DNA of 64,000 nucleotides from Neobacillus vireti (GTDB taxonomy: Bacteria > Bacillota > Bacilli > Bacillales > Cytobacillaceae), in assembly GCF_001026695.1 (NCBI RefSeq), contig NZ_LDNB01000021.1, positions 1-64,000 of the forward strand, written 5' to 3'. Below, piece after piece: positions 36,840 to 45,961 of this stretch (position 1 is its first letter; every line of letters begins with the position of its first letter). A model generated the notes under the pieces. It saw nothing but the letters and a program-made list of their open reading frames with translations, had not been told where the DNA came from and did no database searches. The position numbers were made by a program, and so were the translations under genes.

Positions 36840-37902
36840 AAACGGTCTCTCCCAATGATGCAATCTGACCTACGAAATCTTTTAATATATATTCTGTATC
36901 GCTTGGTCCCGGATGGGCTTCGGGATGAAATTGGACGGTTTGAATTGGATAGCATTGATGCTTCAGACCTTCAATTGATCGATCATTTACATTTCGAAAG
37001 GTTACAGCAAAAACGTTCTTATCAATACTTTCGTCAACAACAACGTAGCCGTGATTTTGGGCTGTTATTTTGACCTTACCAGTGGTTAGTTCCTTAACCG
37101 GGTGGTTGCCGCCGCGATGTCCGAAGGCAAGTTTTTTCGTATGGGCTCCATATGCTAAGGCAATTAATTGGTGTCCAAGACATATTCCGAGTGCAGGGTA
37201 AGCTTGGGTAATCTTTTTAATCTCCGGGAACCACTTTTGAAGTTCCATTGGGTCGCCTGGTCCGTTGCTTAACAAGACACCATCCGGATTTATCGCTTTT
37301 ATTTTTTCAAAAGGAGTGTTATATGGCACAATTGTAACCGCACAGTTTTCATCTAAAAGAGCATGTAGAATAGATTTTTTATAACCATAGTCAAATAAAA
37401 CTACATGTGGCCCTTTATTTTTGAAATATTGCGTTACCTTAGTCGATACTTTTTCAACCCAAAATGCCTGTTTTTCTGTTATTGGCAATTTTGCCTTCTT
37501 CGTATGGCATAAGTATCCTTTGACTGTCCCGCGGTTGCGGATTGTTTTGACGAGAAGTCTAGTATCTACTCCCGCTATACCGGGAACTCCTGCCTGTTTT
37601 AGTTTTTCAGAAAACTTATGAATCGACTGATAATGACTTGGTATCTCGCATAAATCACCGATTATTACCCCTGATAATGCAGGTGTAATGCTTTCATCAT
37701 CCAGTGCATTGATTCCATAGTTTCCTATAATCGGATAGCAGAAGGTGATGATTTGACCAGCGTATGAAGGGTCGGTGATGATTTCTTGGTATCCGGTCAT
37801 GCTCGTGTTAAAAACTACTTCTCCAAGAGAATCCTTTTCAGCACCGATTAAGGAGCCTTCAAATACTTCTCCCGTTTCCAAAGTAAGGTATCCCTGCTCC
37901 AA
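36826..37902 (-). CDS. carA: Carbamoyl-phosphate synthase, small subunit (glutaminase)
   Basis: A 358-residue glutamine amidotransferase subunit. The N-terminal domain has FNTSMTGYQEIITDPSYAGQ; the class I amidotransferase domain has the nucleophile in LGICLGHQ, with His and Glu in FHPEAHPGP. It supplies ammonia to CarB. Translation seems to start at TTG six bases past the argD stop. Overlap with carB implies translational coupling. Confidence 0.96.
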
Positions 37903-37908
37903 GTTCGC

Positions 37909-39108
37909 TCACTCGCCTTCCTCTAAACTTAGAAAAACACATTCCAATTTATTCGCAAATTCGTTGATTTCTTCTTTTGTTACAGTTAACGGTGGTAAAA
38001 TCCGAACGACATTCTGGCCGGCTGTTAAAATAAGAAGGTTTTTCGTTATTGCTTTTTGGACGATTTCTATAGCATTGGCTTCAATAACCAAACCTTTAAG
38101 CAGGCCTTTTCCTCGGATTTCTTTTATAAAAGAGTATTTTTCCTTCAAGTCTTGGAGTTGTTGATCCAAGTAATCCGTGATTTGGATAACGTGTTTGAGT
38201 AAATTACTTTCAAGTATATGGGTAACTGTGGCCAGCCCTGCTGCGGTCGCTAATGGATTCCCGCCAAAGGTACTGCCGTGACTGCCTGGCTCAAAACCTT
38301 TTGCCGCCTCTTCTTTTGCAATGATGGCTCCGATTGGAAAGCCTGAGCCGAGGCCTTTGGCAATGCTGATGATATCTGGTTCAATTTCGTATTGTTCATA
38401 GGCAAAAAGGGTACCTGTTCGGCCGATTCCAGTTTGAATTTCGTCGACCATTAGCAGGATATCGTTTGCTTTACAAATCTGGGAGAGTTTTTTTACCCAA
38501 TCCTTATTTGCGGGAATGACTCCGCCTTCTCCTTGAATAAGCTCAAGCAGTACTGCAGCCGGTTTGATTATATGAAGTTTTTCCAGTGCTTCGCTGCCAT
38601 TGTATGGCAGGTAGCTGAACCCAGGCATTAGCGGTGAAAATCCCTGTTGGATTTTTTCCTGTCCAGTAGCTGTTAAGGTGGCTAAAGTTCTGCCATGAAA
38701 TGATTGCTGGAATGTGACGACGTCGGATGAGCCGCTGCCTTTAACCTTATTTGCGTATCTTCTAGCTAGTTTTATTGCGGCTTCATTTGCTTCTGCACCA
38801 CTATTGCAAAAAAAGACTTGGTCACCGCAGCTGTTTGTTGTAAGAAGGGATGCAAGTTGCTCTTGGTTCGGTATATTGTAGAGGTTTGAGCAATGCCAGA
38901 TATTTTGTAATTGTTCTTCTAGTTTCCCTTTAACCACGTCTGGAACATGGCCTAAATTACAGGTGGCAATACCGGATGTGAAATCTAAGAATTTATGCCC
39001 TTGATCGTCCCATACGTAACTTCCTTTTCCCTTCACGATTGTGATTGGAAAGCGGGAGTAAGTTGCCATGACAGGCGACGCTACGGAGATAGAATTATTA
39101 GTTGTCAT
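37909..39108 (-). CDS. argD: Acetylornithine aminotransferase
   Basis: A 399-residue class III PLP aminotransferase turning N-acetylglutamate semialdehyde into N-acetylornithine. NSGAEANEAAIKLAR binds the cofactor phosphate, MVDEIQTGIGRTG is the PLP-ring segment and Lys in SIAKGLGSGFPIGA forms the Schiff base. The ATG overlaps the argB stop (TAATG), a coupled arrangement. Confidence 0.95.
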   Translation of the reverse strand: MTTNNSISVASPVMATYSRFPITIVKGKGSYVWDDQGHKFLDFTSGIATCNLGHVPDVVKGKLEEQLQNIWHCSNLYNIPNQEQLASLLTTNSCGDQVFFCNSGAEANEAAIKLARRYANKVKGSGSSDVVTFQQSFHGRTLATLTATGQEKIQQGFSPLMPGFSYLPYNGSEALEKLHIIKPAAVLLELIQGEGGVIPANKDWVKKLSQICKANDILLMVDEIQTGIGRTGTLFAYEQYEIEPDIISIAKGLGSGFPIGAIIAKEEAAKGFEPGSHGSTFGGNPLATAAGLATVTHILESNLLKHVIQITDYLDQQLQDLKEKYSFIKEIRGKGLLKGLVIEANAIEIVQKAITKNLLILTAGQNVVRILPPLTVTKEEINEFANKLECVFLSLEEGE

Positions 39109-39902
39109 TACGCAATCTCCTCTAAAATAATTTTTGTTCCGATATTCTTTCCGTTTACAAAATCTATTAGGCTATCTTTATCAAGTCCGTTGATAATACC
39201 AACTTCAGGTATGTTATGAACAAGGCCGTCAATTGCCGCGGTTACCTTTGGAATCATTCCGCCATATATAGTTTGATTGCCGATCATTTCTTCGATGATT
39301 GATTTTGAAACTTTATCAAGTTTCATTTTTTTTCCATTCTGTTCAATTAAAATCCCCGGAATATCACTGATAAAGCAAAGATTTGCTCCTAAAGCATTTG
39401 CGATTGCGGATGCCGCGATGTCGCCGTTTATGTTATAGCGTTGCCCACTGAAATCAATTCCAACAGGTGAGATAACTGGAATGTAACCTTGATTGATGAT
39501 CCCTTCGATTATGCTTTGATTGACTTCCACTACTTCGCCAACGAAGCCTAATGTCTTGGCATCTCGTGCTGGTATAGCTTTTAATAAACCTCCGTCTACT
39601 CCACTTACGCCAATCGCATTTCCGTCAACCTCAACAATATTTCTTACCACCTGTTTATTAACAGAACCGCTTAGAACCATTTCTACTACATCTAAAACTT
39701 GATGATCCGTTACCCTGAGTCCATTTACGAATTTGGTTTCAACGTTTAAGCTCTTTAATAATGAAGTGATGAGTGGGCCGCCGCCATGGACAATAATTGG
39801 TGTCCATTCTCCGAGCTGATGCATCTTAACCACATCTTCAAAAAATGATCTTGGTAGACTATCTAACACACTGCCGCCACACTTAATGACTAAATATTTC
39901 AT
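39108..39902 (-). CDS. argB: Acetylglutamate kinase
   Basis: A 264-residue amino-acid kinase that phosphorylates N-acetylglutamate. It has KCGGSVL at the N-terminus, IVHGGGPLI, the NAG-binding FVNGLRVTD and the ATP-site NINGDIAASAIANALGA. The N-terminal helix that makes arginine-inhibited hexameric enzymes is absent, so it is probably an arginine-insensitive dimer, in line with the recycling (ArgJ) pathway. AAGGAGG precedes the ATG. Confidence 0.96.
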   Translation of the reverse strand: MKYLVIKCGGSVLDSLPRSFFEDVVKMHQLGEWTPIIVHGGGPLITSLLKSLNVETKFVNGLRVTDHQVLDVVEMVLSGSVNKQVVRNIVEVDGNAIGVSGVDGGLLKAIPARDAKTLGFVGEVVEVNQSIIEGIINQGYIPVISPVGIDFSGQRYNINGDIAASAIANALGANLCFISDIPGILIEQNGKKMKLDKVSKSIIEEMIGNQTIYGGMIPKVTAAIDGLVHNIPEVGIINGLDKDSLIDFVNGKNIGTKIILEEIA

Positions 39903-39914
39903 TTTTCGGCCTCC

Positions 39915-41144
39915 TTAAGTACGGTATGATGCGTTGATTTTCACATAATCGTATGTTAAGTCGCATCCCCAGGCAGTTGCGCAAGAATCACCTTGATTTA
40001 ATTCAACAATTAACTTTACATTTTCTGACTCTAAGTATTCCTTCACTTCTTCTTCAATAAATTGACTTGGCAGACCGTTTTCGAATACAGTGAATGGACC
40101 AATTGAAACTTTAATTGCAGTTGGTTCTACTGGTACACCGCTATAGCCTATGGCCGTAACTATTCTTCCCCAGTTTGGATCAGTTCCATAGATAGCTGTT
40201 TTAACAAGATTAGAAGAAATGATTGATTTTCCAACTGCTCTTGCTGCATTAGTGCTGAAGGCGCCATTAACTTTTACTTCGACTAGCTTTGTAGCTCCTT
40301 CGCCATCACGGGCAATTTTTTTAGCAAGTGATTCACAAACAATCTGTAACCCCTGTTTAAAAACGTCCCATTCTGAATGATCTTTAGTAAGCTCGTTATT
40401 CTCTGCCAGCCCATTCGCCATTACCAATACCATGTCGTTTGTGCTTGTATCTCCATCTACAGTGATCATATTGAATGTTGTATTCGTTACTTCTCTTAAG
40501 GCAGAAAGAAGATCTTCATGGGCAATGTTTGCATCCGTTGTGACGAAGCCGAGCATCGTAGCCATATTGGGATGGATCATTCCAGAACCTTTAGCTGCAC
40601 CGCCGATGCTTACTGTTTTTCCGTCAATAGTAAACTGAACGGCAATCTCTTTTGTACTTGTATCTGTAGTTAGGATTGCTTTCTTAAAGTTTTCTTCATT
40701 TTCATATTCTTTCTGGAGAATTTGTTTAATGCCATTTGTGATATTACCCATAGGAAGCAATTCACCAATAACCCCAGTAGATGTTACTGCAACCAAGTGG
40801 TCTTGAATTCCCATTTCGTATGCGAATTCTTTTTGCATGGTCAGTGCATCTGCTAATCCTTGTTCGCCAGTACAAGCATTGGCATTACCGGAATTCACAA
40901 GAATTGCTTGGATTTTATTTTCTTTCGCTATACTTTCTTGTGTAACTAATAATGGGGCTGCTTGAAATAAATTTGTTGTATATACACCCGCAACAGCGGC
41001 AGGAACATCTGACACAATATACCCCAGATCGAGTCGTTTTCTTTTTATTCCACAATGCATTCCGCCAGCTTTATAGCCTTTAGGCAGGGTAACACTTTCC
41101 TTTTCAGAAACAATTATTTCATTAGTGGTTATTGCCTGTATCAC
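39915..41144 (-). CDS. argJ: Bifunctional ornithine acetyltransferase/N-acetylglutamate synthase
   Basis: A 409-residue enzyme that moves the acetyl group from N-acetylornithine to glutamate. The precursor cleaves itself between Ala and Thr in HPNMATMLGF; Thr is the nucleophile. Other conserved parts are NSGNANACTG and TSTGVIGE (oxyanion hole). With a full ArgJ the pathway is cyclic. It begins at GTG with AAAGGAGG eight bases ahead. Whether it also makes acetylglutamate from acetyl-CoA cannot be told. Confidence 0.96.
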   Translation of the reverse strand: MIQAITTNEIIVSEKESVTLPKGYKAGGMHCGIKRKRLDLGYIVSDVPAAVAGVYTTNLFQAAPLLVTQESIAKENKIQAILVNSGNANACTGEQGLADALTMQKEFAYEMGIQDHLVAVTSTGVIGELLPMGNITNGIKQILQKEYENEENFKKAILTTDTSTKEIAVQFTIDGKTVSIGGAAKGSGMIHPNMATMLGFVTTDANIAHEDLLSALREVTNTTFNMITVDGDTSTNDMVLVMANGLAENNELTKDHSEWDVFKQGLQIVCESLAKKIARDGEGATKLVEVKVNGAFSTNAARAVGKSIISSNLVKTAIYGTDPNWGRIVTAIGYSGVPVEPTAIKVSIGPFTVFENGLPSQFIEEEVKEYLESENVKLIVELNQGDSCATAWGCDLTYDYVKINASYRT

Positions 41145-41204
41145 TTAATTTTCCTCCTTTAATTTCCCTAGGTTACTCTGTTGGACTATAAAACTAGTAA
41201 ATAT

Positions 41205-42242
41205 TTATGGGTACATTGGGATAAATTCAAGTCCTGTCTGTTCATCCCAGCCATTCATGATATTTACATTTTGAATGGCCTGGCCTGCTGCTCCTTTAAC
41301 TAAATTGTCGATGACGGAAATAACGGTTAATCGATTTGTTCTTGCATCAAAATGAAGCCCAATATCGCAATAGTTCGAACCAAGTACTTCTTTAGTAGCC
41401 GGAAAAGCACCTTGAGATCTGACTCTCACAAACGGTTTATATTTATAAAATTCACTGTATATTTGTTGAATCTCATCAGTGGTAACGTTCTCGTTTAACG
41501 ATAAATACATCGTGCACATGATCCCTCTTGTCATAGGCACCAAGTGGGTCGTAAAAGTAATCGTGATTGGATGACCAGTTTCATCCTGAAAAGTCTGCTC
41601 AATTTCCGGTATATGCTGATGCGCTCCTAATTTATAAGCTTTTAAGTTTTCATTAATTTCTGCGTAGTGGGAAGTTAATGAAAGTCCTCTCCCAGCACCA
41701 GAAACCCCTGATTTTGCATCAATTATTATTGTATTTAAATCCGCTAAATTAGATTTAAGTATTGGAATAAGGCCCAGTGCAGCAGCTGTCGGATAGCAGC
41801 CAGGATTGGCTATTAGATTTGCAGTTTTAATCTTTTCTGCATAAATTTCACTTAAACCGTATATTGCATGGTTTAAATAATCCTCTGAGACTGGTGTATG
41901 TTTATACCATGATTCATATTCCTCGCTTGACCTTAGCCGGAAATCTCCAGATAAATCAATACATTTTATCCCTCTATCCAATAGTGGTGGAACAAGTTTA
42001 CTACTCACTCCTGAGGGTGTCGCAAAAAATACAAGGTCGTTTTCCTGGCATATTCTATCTGGATTGAATGCTTCAAGAATAGGATCAACGATATTAGACA
42101 GCTGCGGATAATTTTCACTAAACTTGGCCCCTGCATGCGAGTTGGAAACAACTGTACCTATTTCTATGTGAGGGTGCTTTTTCATTAACCTTACTAATTC
42201 AATTGACCCGTATCCTGTTCCACCAATAATTGCAGCCTTCAT
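41205..42242 (-). CDS. argC: N-acetyl-gamma-glutamyl-phosphate reductase
   Basis: A 345-residue NADPH-dependent reductase, first gene of the arginine operon. The dinucleotide loop GGTGYGSIELVR (residues 7-18), the catalytic Cys in ANPGCYPTAA and the His in HQHIPEIEQ are present; C-terminal residues match type 1 ArgC. The upstream region holds a promoter overlapped by two ARG-box candidates. Confidence 0.96.
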   Translation of the reverse strand: MKAAIIGGTGYGSIELVRLMKKHPHIEIGTVVSNSHAGAKFSENYPQLSNIVDPILEAFNPDRICQENDLVFFATPSGVSSKLVPPLLDRGIKCIDLSGDFRLRSSEEYESWYKHTPVSEDYLNHAIYGLSEIYAEKIKTANLIANPGCYPTAAALGLIPILKSNLADLNTIIIDAKSGVSGAGRGLSLTSHYAEINENLKAYKLGAHQHIPEIEQTFQDETGHPITITFTTHLVPMTRGIMCTMYLSLNENVTTDEIQQIYSEFYKYKPFVRVRSQGAFPATKEVLGSNYCDIGLHFDARTNRLTVISVIDNLVKGAAGQAIQNVNIMNGWDEQTGLEFIPMYP

Positions 42243-42268
42243 TTCCTCAACTCCTGCATTGCTTTAAT

Positions 42269-42306
42269 AATGAATTATTATACACACGATTATATAATTA
42301 TTCAAT
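42269..42306. promoter_or_regulatory. argC promoter with tandem ARG-box candidates
   Basis: On the minus strand TTGAAT (complement 42300-42305), 17 bases, TATAAT (complement 42277-42282). Two 18-base ARG-box-like sequences overlap it: the stronger at 42269-42286 (AATGAATTATTATACACA on the plus strand) and a weaker one at 42289-42306. They are two bases apart, close to the usual three-base gap of paired ArgR/AhrC sites. Confidence 0.65.
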
Positions 42307-42410
42307 ATAAATATTGCTTAATTTTCTGTTTTAATTGGAAATCACTGCTTTTTAATTTGAAATCGCTTACATTTTACGTTTTAAGGATATACAATTATTA
42401 TGTATATAAA

Positions 42411-42449
42411 TGTTTAAAAAAATAGAAGGCAAACAATTATGCTGCCTTC
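42411..42449 (-). terminator. Terminator of the PadR-linked ABC operon
   Basis: GAAGGCA / TGCCTTC stem with an 11-base loop, followed on the minus strand by TATTTTTTT, about 70 bases after the permease stop. Confidence 0.75.
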
Positions 42450-42516
42450 CATGTGATAACAAATGCATTCATTGCAGCGGCGGACGATTGGTATGGCTTA
42501 GCCCATAATGGTGTAC

Positions 42517-43266
42517 TTACCCTAACTGGCGTGTAAATGCTTTACTGGCGAAGAAGTAGGCGATGACCATAATGCCGACGCACCAAGCAAGCGCGATCCA
42601 GATTTCGTTGCCAACAGACCCTTCATACAAGAGAGCGCGAATCGCATTCACGATTGAAGTCACGGGTTGGTTCTCAGCGAACGCACGGACAATTTTAGGC
42701 ATGGTTTCGGTGGGGACAAAGGCCGAACTGATAAACGGCAGGAAAATCAGCGGGTACGAGTAGGCTGTCGCCCCTTCCATAGACCCCGCTGTCAATCCAG
42801 GAATGACCGCCAGCCATGTCAGCGCCAGCGTAAACAGCCCGAGTATCCCAGCTACCGCAAGCCAATGCAGGATATCAGCGTTGGAACGAAAGCCCATCAA
42901 GAGCGCTATGATGATCACCACCACGATAGTAAGCGCATTGGAAACAAGCGAGGTCAACACGTGAGCCCACAATACCGACGAGCGCTTGATGGGCATGGTA
43001 ATGAAACGCGCCATCAGCCCGCTCTTTACATCCGTAAACAGCCGCAGGGAAGTGTAAGCGACCCCGGATGCAATCGCCATCAGCAAGATTCCCGGCAATA
43101 AATAATTAACGTAGTTGTTCGTGCCTGTTTCTATAGCACCGCCAAAAACGTAGACAAACAGCAGCATCATCATAATCGGCGTAATCGCCACCGTGATAAT
43201 CGTATCCGGGCTGCGCATGATGTTGCGCATTAAACGTCCTAGTAATACCCCTGTTTTGCCTTTCAT
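42517..43266 (-). CDS. ABC-2 type multidrug exporter permease (DrrB-like)
   Basis: A 249-residue membrane protein with six transmembrane helices and the ABC-2 signature region (LPFISSAFVPTETMPKIVRAFAENQP). It directly follows the ATPase gene with no gap. By eye its DNA is clearly richer in G+C than the arginine genes beside it, which suggests that it came by transfer. The substrate is unknown; drug or antibiotic efflux is inferred from the DrrAB-like pairing with a PadR regulator. Confidence 0.87.
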   Translation of the reverse strand: MKGKTGVLLGRLMRNIMRSPDTIITVAITPIMMMLLFVYVFGGAIETGTNNYVNYLLPGILLMAIASGVAYTSLRLFTDVKSGLMARFITMPIKRSSVLWAHVLTSLVSNALTIVVVIIIALLMGFRSNADILHWLAVAGILGLFTLALTWLAVIPGLTAGSMEGATAYSYPLIFLPFISSAFVPTETMPKIVRAFAENQPVTSIVNAIRALLYEGSVGNEIWIALAWCVGIMVIAYFFASKAFTRQLG

Positions 43267-44028
43267 TTACTTCTCCTCCTTTTTGCCGATGATCGCAAGG
43301 AAAATTTCCTCTAATGTCGGCTGTTTCTCGATATACTCCACTTTCACTGGCGGGAACATCTCTTTGAGTTCGGTAAGGGTACCGGTCGTGATGATTTTTC
43401 CACCATGCAGGATGGCGATACGGTCCGCGAGTTGTTCGGCTTCCTCCAAGTACTGGGTCGTCAGCAAGATGGTCGTGCCGCCGCCAGCAAGCTCCTTGAC
43501 GGTCTCCCAGACTTCAATCCGCGCTTCGGGGTCAAGCCCTGTCGTCGGTTCGTCAAGAAAAATGACTGCTGGCGTCCCGATCAGGCTCATGGCGATGTCA
43601 AGCCGGCGCTTCATTCCGCCGGAATATTTGTCCGCCCGGCGATTGGCCGCGTCACGCAGGGTGAATCTTGCAAGCAGATTGTCGGCGACTTGAGCGGGAT
43701 TGGATACTCCCCGCAACTTGGCGATCATCATCAGATTTTCCCGCCCAGTGTGCATGCCGTCTAAAGCTGCGAACTGTCCTGTCAGGCTGATGTTCTGACG
43801 AACCTGATCCGGTTGACGCTGGACGTCAAAACCGCAAATACCTACTTCACCGCCATCGGGCTTCATTAGCGTCGAGAGGATGCTGACCGTCGTCGTCTTG
43901 CCCGCTCCATTTGAGCCCAGCAGTGCGAAAATTTCGCCACGCCGGACCTCAAAATCTACCCCTTTTAAGACTTCCTTGTCTTTAAAGGATTTTTTTAACC
44001 CTTTTACAGAAATCGCTGCACTGTTCAT
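43267..44028 (-). CDS. ABC exporter ATPase (DrrA-like)
   Basis: A 253-residue ATP-binding subunit: Walker A GSNGAGKTT (about residues 38-46), signature YSGGMKRRLD, Walker B VIFLDEPTTGLD, switch TTQYLEEAE (Gln in place of the usual His, as in the DrrA group). It has the shortened DrrA-like C-terminus. A 41-bp promoter-like module lies about 55 bases upstream. The ribosome site is AAGGAGG. GC-rich relative to neighbours. Confidence 0.9.
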   Translation of the reverse strand: MNSAAISVKGLKKSFKDKEVLKGVDFEVRRGEIFALLGSNGAGKTTTVSILSTLMKPDGGEVGICGFDVQRQPDQVRQNISLTGQFAALDGMHTGRENLMMIAKLRGVSNPAQVADNLLARFTLRDAANRRADKYSGGMKRRLDIAMSLIGTPAVIFLDEPTTGLDPEARIEVWETVKELAGGGTTILLTTQYLEEAEQLADRIAILHGGKIITTGTLTELKEMFPPVKVEYIEKQPTLEEIFLAIIGKKEEK

Positions 44029-44082
44029 ACTTTTTTCCTCCTTATAAAATGCGCCTTTTGGTGCTAGATTGCCTACACTCTA

Positions 44083-44123
44083 CTATTTAGTCTGACTGAT
44101 AATCTGTATGACTTAGTACCTAG
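44083..44123 (-). promoter_or_regulatory. 41-bp promoter/operator module, copy 1 (before the ABC ATPase)
   Basis: This 41-base segment is identical at 33 of 41 positions to one upstream of padR (44948-44988), in the same orientation. The shared parts include GGTACTA near the distal end and AGTCAGAC near the gene. A common regulator binding site, most simply for PadR, is the likely explanation. Confidence 0.65.
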
Positions 44124-44199
44124 TTGAAAAAATAACTGAATAACGAAGGTGGCAATTCACATTTGTAACCAGCTATTCAGTCGGTATTATCTATTGTAT

Positions 44200-44541
44200 T
44201 TATTTTTTTCCCAATCGCTTCATGATACTCTGATTCAAATCCTCACGATACTTGGCGACATAGGTTTTAGCGTTTGCCACTAGTTCGTCGGCAAAGGACG
44301 CCACGTCATCGCCAGTGATTTCAAGCACTTGTCTGCCTTCCGCCGCACCGGCTTCGAACAACTCGATTAATTCATACTGCATGTGCAGCATATCCATTCC
44401 ATTGCCCGATGCGAACTTCCACATATAGTTTTGAATTTGCTTAAATACAAAGTGGTAGTCCTCTGGCAGGGCTTCAACCCGTGCCATCATCATCTTGTAT
44501 TCTTTTTTATCACCAATCATTTTTTTGAACATTTCCATCAT
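44200..44541 (-). CDS. DUF1048 family protein
   Basis: A 113-residue helical cytoplasmic protein of the DUF1048 type, with a conserved core around YHFVFKQIQNYMWKFA and EAGAAEGRQVLEITGDDVASFADELV. Function unknown; members occur in operons with PadR regulators and ABC exporters, as here. AAAGGAGG precedes the ATG. It lies between padR and the ATPase, separated from the latter by 171 bases that hold a copy of the promoter module. Confidence 0.8.
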   Translation of the reverse strand: MMEMFKKMIGDKKEYKMMMARVEALPEDYHFVFKQIQNYMWKFASGNGMDMLHMQYELIELFEAGAAEGRQVLEITGDDVASFADELVANAKTYVAKYREDLNQSIMKRLGKK

Positions 44542-44612
44542 GTTATTTTTCCTCCTTTTTTATAAAGCTGAACAAGACACTCCAAAAATATCTGATGGAA
44601 TATCTTATGAAG

Positions 44613-44933
44613 CTAGATTGACTTCAAGACGTTGATTTTTGAGGATACAAAGTCCCATTTTTTCCAAAACAATTCAAGTTCCTGGCGGCCAGCCTCATTA
44701 AGTGAGTAAAACTTGCGGGGCGGTCCCATATCTGACGGTTTCTTTTCTATGCTCACGAGTTTTTTCTTTTCTAACCGCACGAGGATGGTGTAGACCGTCC
44801 CTTCCACGACTTCGGTAAATCCAAGCTCGTTTAGGCGGCGTGTAATTTCGTAGCCATAGGTTTCATGGCGGCTGATAATTTCCAGCACACAGCCTTCCAG
44901 CGAACCCTTCAGCATTTCAGTTAAATTTTCCAT
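44613..44933 (-). CDS. PadR family transcriptional regulator
   Basis: A 106-residue winged-helix repressor: LKGSLEGCVLEIISRHETYGYEI, LGFTEVVEGTVYTILVRLEKKKLV and GPPRKFYSLNEAGRQEL are the PadR hallmarks. It is the short, one-domain (group 2) form, like LmrR, whose members control multidrug exporters and bind drugs directly. The ATG at 44933 follows GAGGTGGC. It is the first gene of the efflux cassette and probably represses both itself and the ABC genes. Confidence 0.9.
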   Translation of the reverse strand: MENLTEMLKGSLEGCVLEIISRHETYGYEITRRLNELGFTEVVEGTVYTILVRLEKKKLVSIEKKPSDMGPPRKFYSLNEAGRQELELFWKKWDFVSSKINVLKSI

Positions 44934-44947
44934 GTTCAGAGCCACCT

Positions 44948-44988
44948 CTATTCTGTCTGACTTATATTCAGTATAACATAGTACCGAG
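44948..44988 (-). promoter_or_regulatory. 41-bp promoter/operator module, copy 2 (before padR)
   Basis: Counterpart of 44083-44123, ending 15 bases before the padR start. It contains TATACT, which could serve as the -10. A weaker third copy lies at 45026-45066. Confidence 0.65.
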
Positions 44989-45002
44989 GTAAAAATTTTC
45001 AC

Positions 45003-45339
45003 CTAATAGCTAATGGGAAATCACACTATTTAGTGTTACTTATTACAACTACATCGTAACACCGAGTAGCGAGGGGTGTCAACTATTTTTTTAAAAAATA
45101 TTTCGATACAATATCAATGAATTTGAATGTTCGTTTGACACGTTAATTTACAACTATTTTTTAGCGTACAACAATCATTGTCCTATAAAATATTTATGTA
45201 ATTTAGGCTGTCAATTCTCTATAAAAAGGAAAAAAGAAAAATGGCATAGTCAATTCTTATGCCATTTCTTGTGTCAATTTAACGTTTTGCCCCCAAAACG
45301 GAACCCTTTAGTAATTTGCTGCAACTTTAATCTAAACCA
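45003..45339. other. Intergenic region upstream of padR
   Basis: About 340 bases with no gene. It holds the third, weaker copy of the 41-bp module at 45026-45066 (about 26 of 41 positions shared with copy 1, same orientation), an AT-rich stretch, and at 45226-45267 the terminator of the DUF4395 gene. Confidence 0.6.
45226..45267 (-). terminator. Terminator of the DUF4395 gene
   Basis: A perfect ten-base stem (AAATGGCATA / TATGCCATTT) with a nine-base loop is followed on the minus strand by TTCTTTTTTCC. Confidence 0.75.
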
Positions 45340-45765
45340 CTATTTAATGCTGCGCCTATATTTATATTGCTTCCATTGAAAATGAATAAAACAGCCAATA
45401 CAAAAGCCTAGAATGGCAACAAATGCTGCAACTGCAACAATTATCGTAAATATATTACCCACTACATCCCAATTAAGCAAAAAGCTGACAAACCCTATTC
45501 CAAGACACGATACAGCAATGGTTTGATTAAATCGCTGCTGCTCCCAATCCTCAGGAATGTAAGCATTTGGCTCCTTCCTCAAAAATAAACTTGCCACCTG
45601 CATTATCGGATTTAATCCGAATATTAGTCCGCATACTCCTGAAAGGAACGGAACTAATAAAAACCATTCAATACCTGACACCCATGTTAGCAGTACACTT
45701 ATGACAATAACCCATTGATTTGTTTTTACAAGAGGACTTGGGATGGAACGAATATTTTCAGTCAC
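45340..45765 (-). CDS. DUF4395-like membrane protein
   Basis: A 141-residue protein with about four transmembrane helices (20-40, 45-60, 82-100, 105-128). The conserved GLNPIMQVASLFLRKEPNAYIPEDWEQQRFNQ region between helices fits DUF4395. Function unknown. It is a single-gene unit with its own terminator. The family name is from pattern memory and needs a profile search. Confidence 0.6.
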   Translation of the reverse strand: MTENIRSIPSPLVKTNQWVIVISVLLTWVSGIEWFLLVPFLSGVCGLIFGLNPIMQVASLFLRKEPNAYIPEDWEQQRFNQTIAVSCLGIGFVSFLLNWDVVGNIFTIIVAVAAFVAILGFCIGCFIHFQWKQYKYRRSIK

Positions 45766-45865
45766 AAAAACCCACCTTTCTTATTGGAATTATATGCTTA
45801 CGACTATTTTTACTTGAATTATATCTTATGTATATGAAATCCTCTAAAACAAGGAAGTAATTGAA

Positions 45866-45895
45866 ATAACAAAAGCACTCAGTTGTGAGTGCTTG
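45866..45895 (-). terminator. Terminator of the two-component/ABC operon
   Basis: AAGCACTCA / TGAGTGCTT hairpin with loop GTTG, followed on the minus strand by TTGTTATTT, about 70 bases after the response-regulator stop. Confidence 0.65.
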
Positions 45896-45961
45896 CTTAA
45901 TGTTTAAAGGCTTGTATGAAAGAGTTTTAATATACTTCGAATTTCATTAACGGACCATTCA

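Noticed and set aside
42667..43693. Long open frames (up to 166 codons) on the plus strand opposite the ABC genes
   Set aside because: They mirror the GC-rich ABC genes on the other strand, are Arg/Ser/His-rich with no domain, and the minus-strand genes have full Walker and permease motifs.
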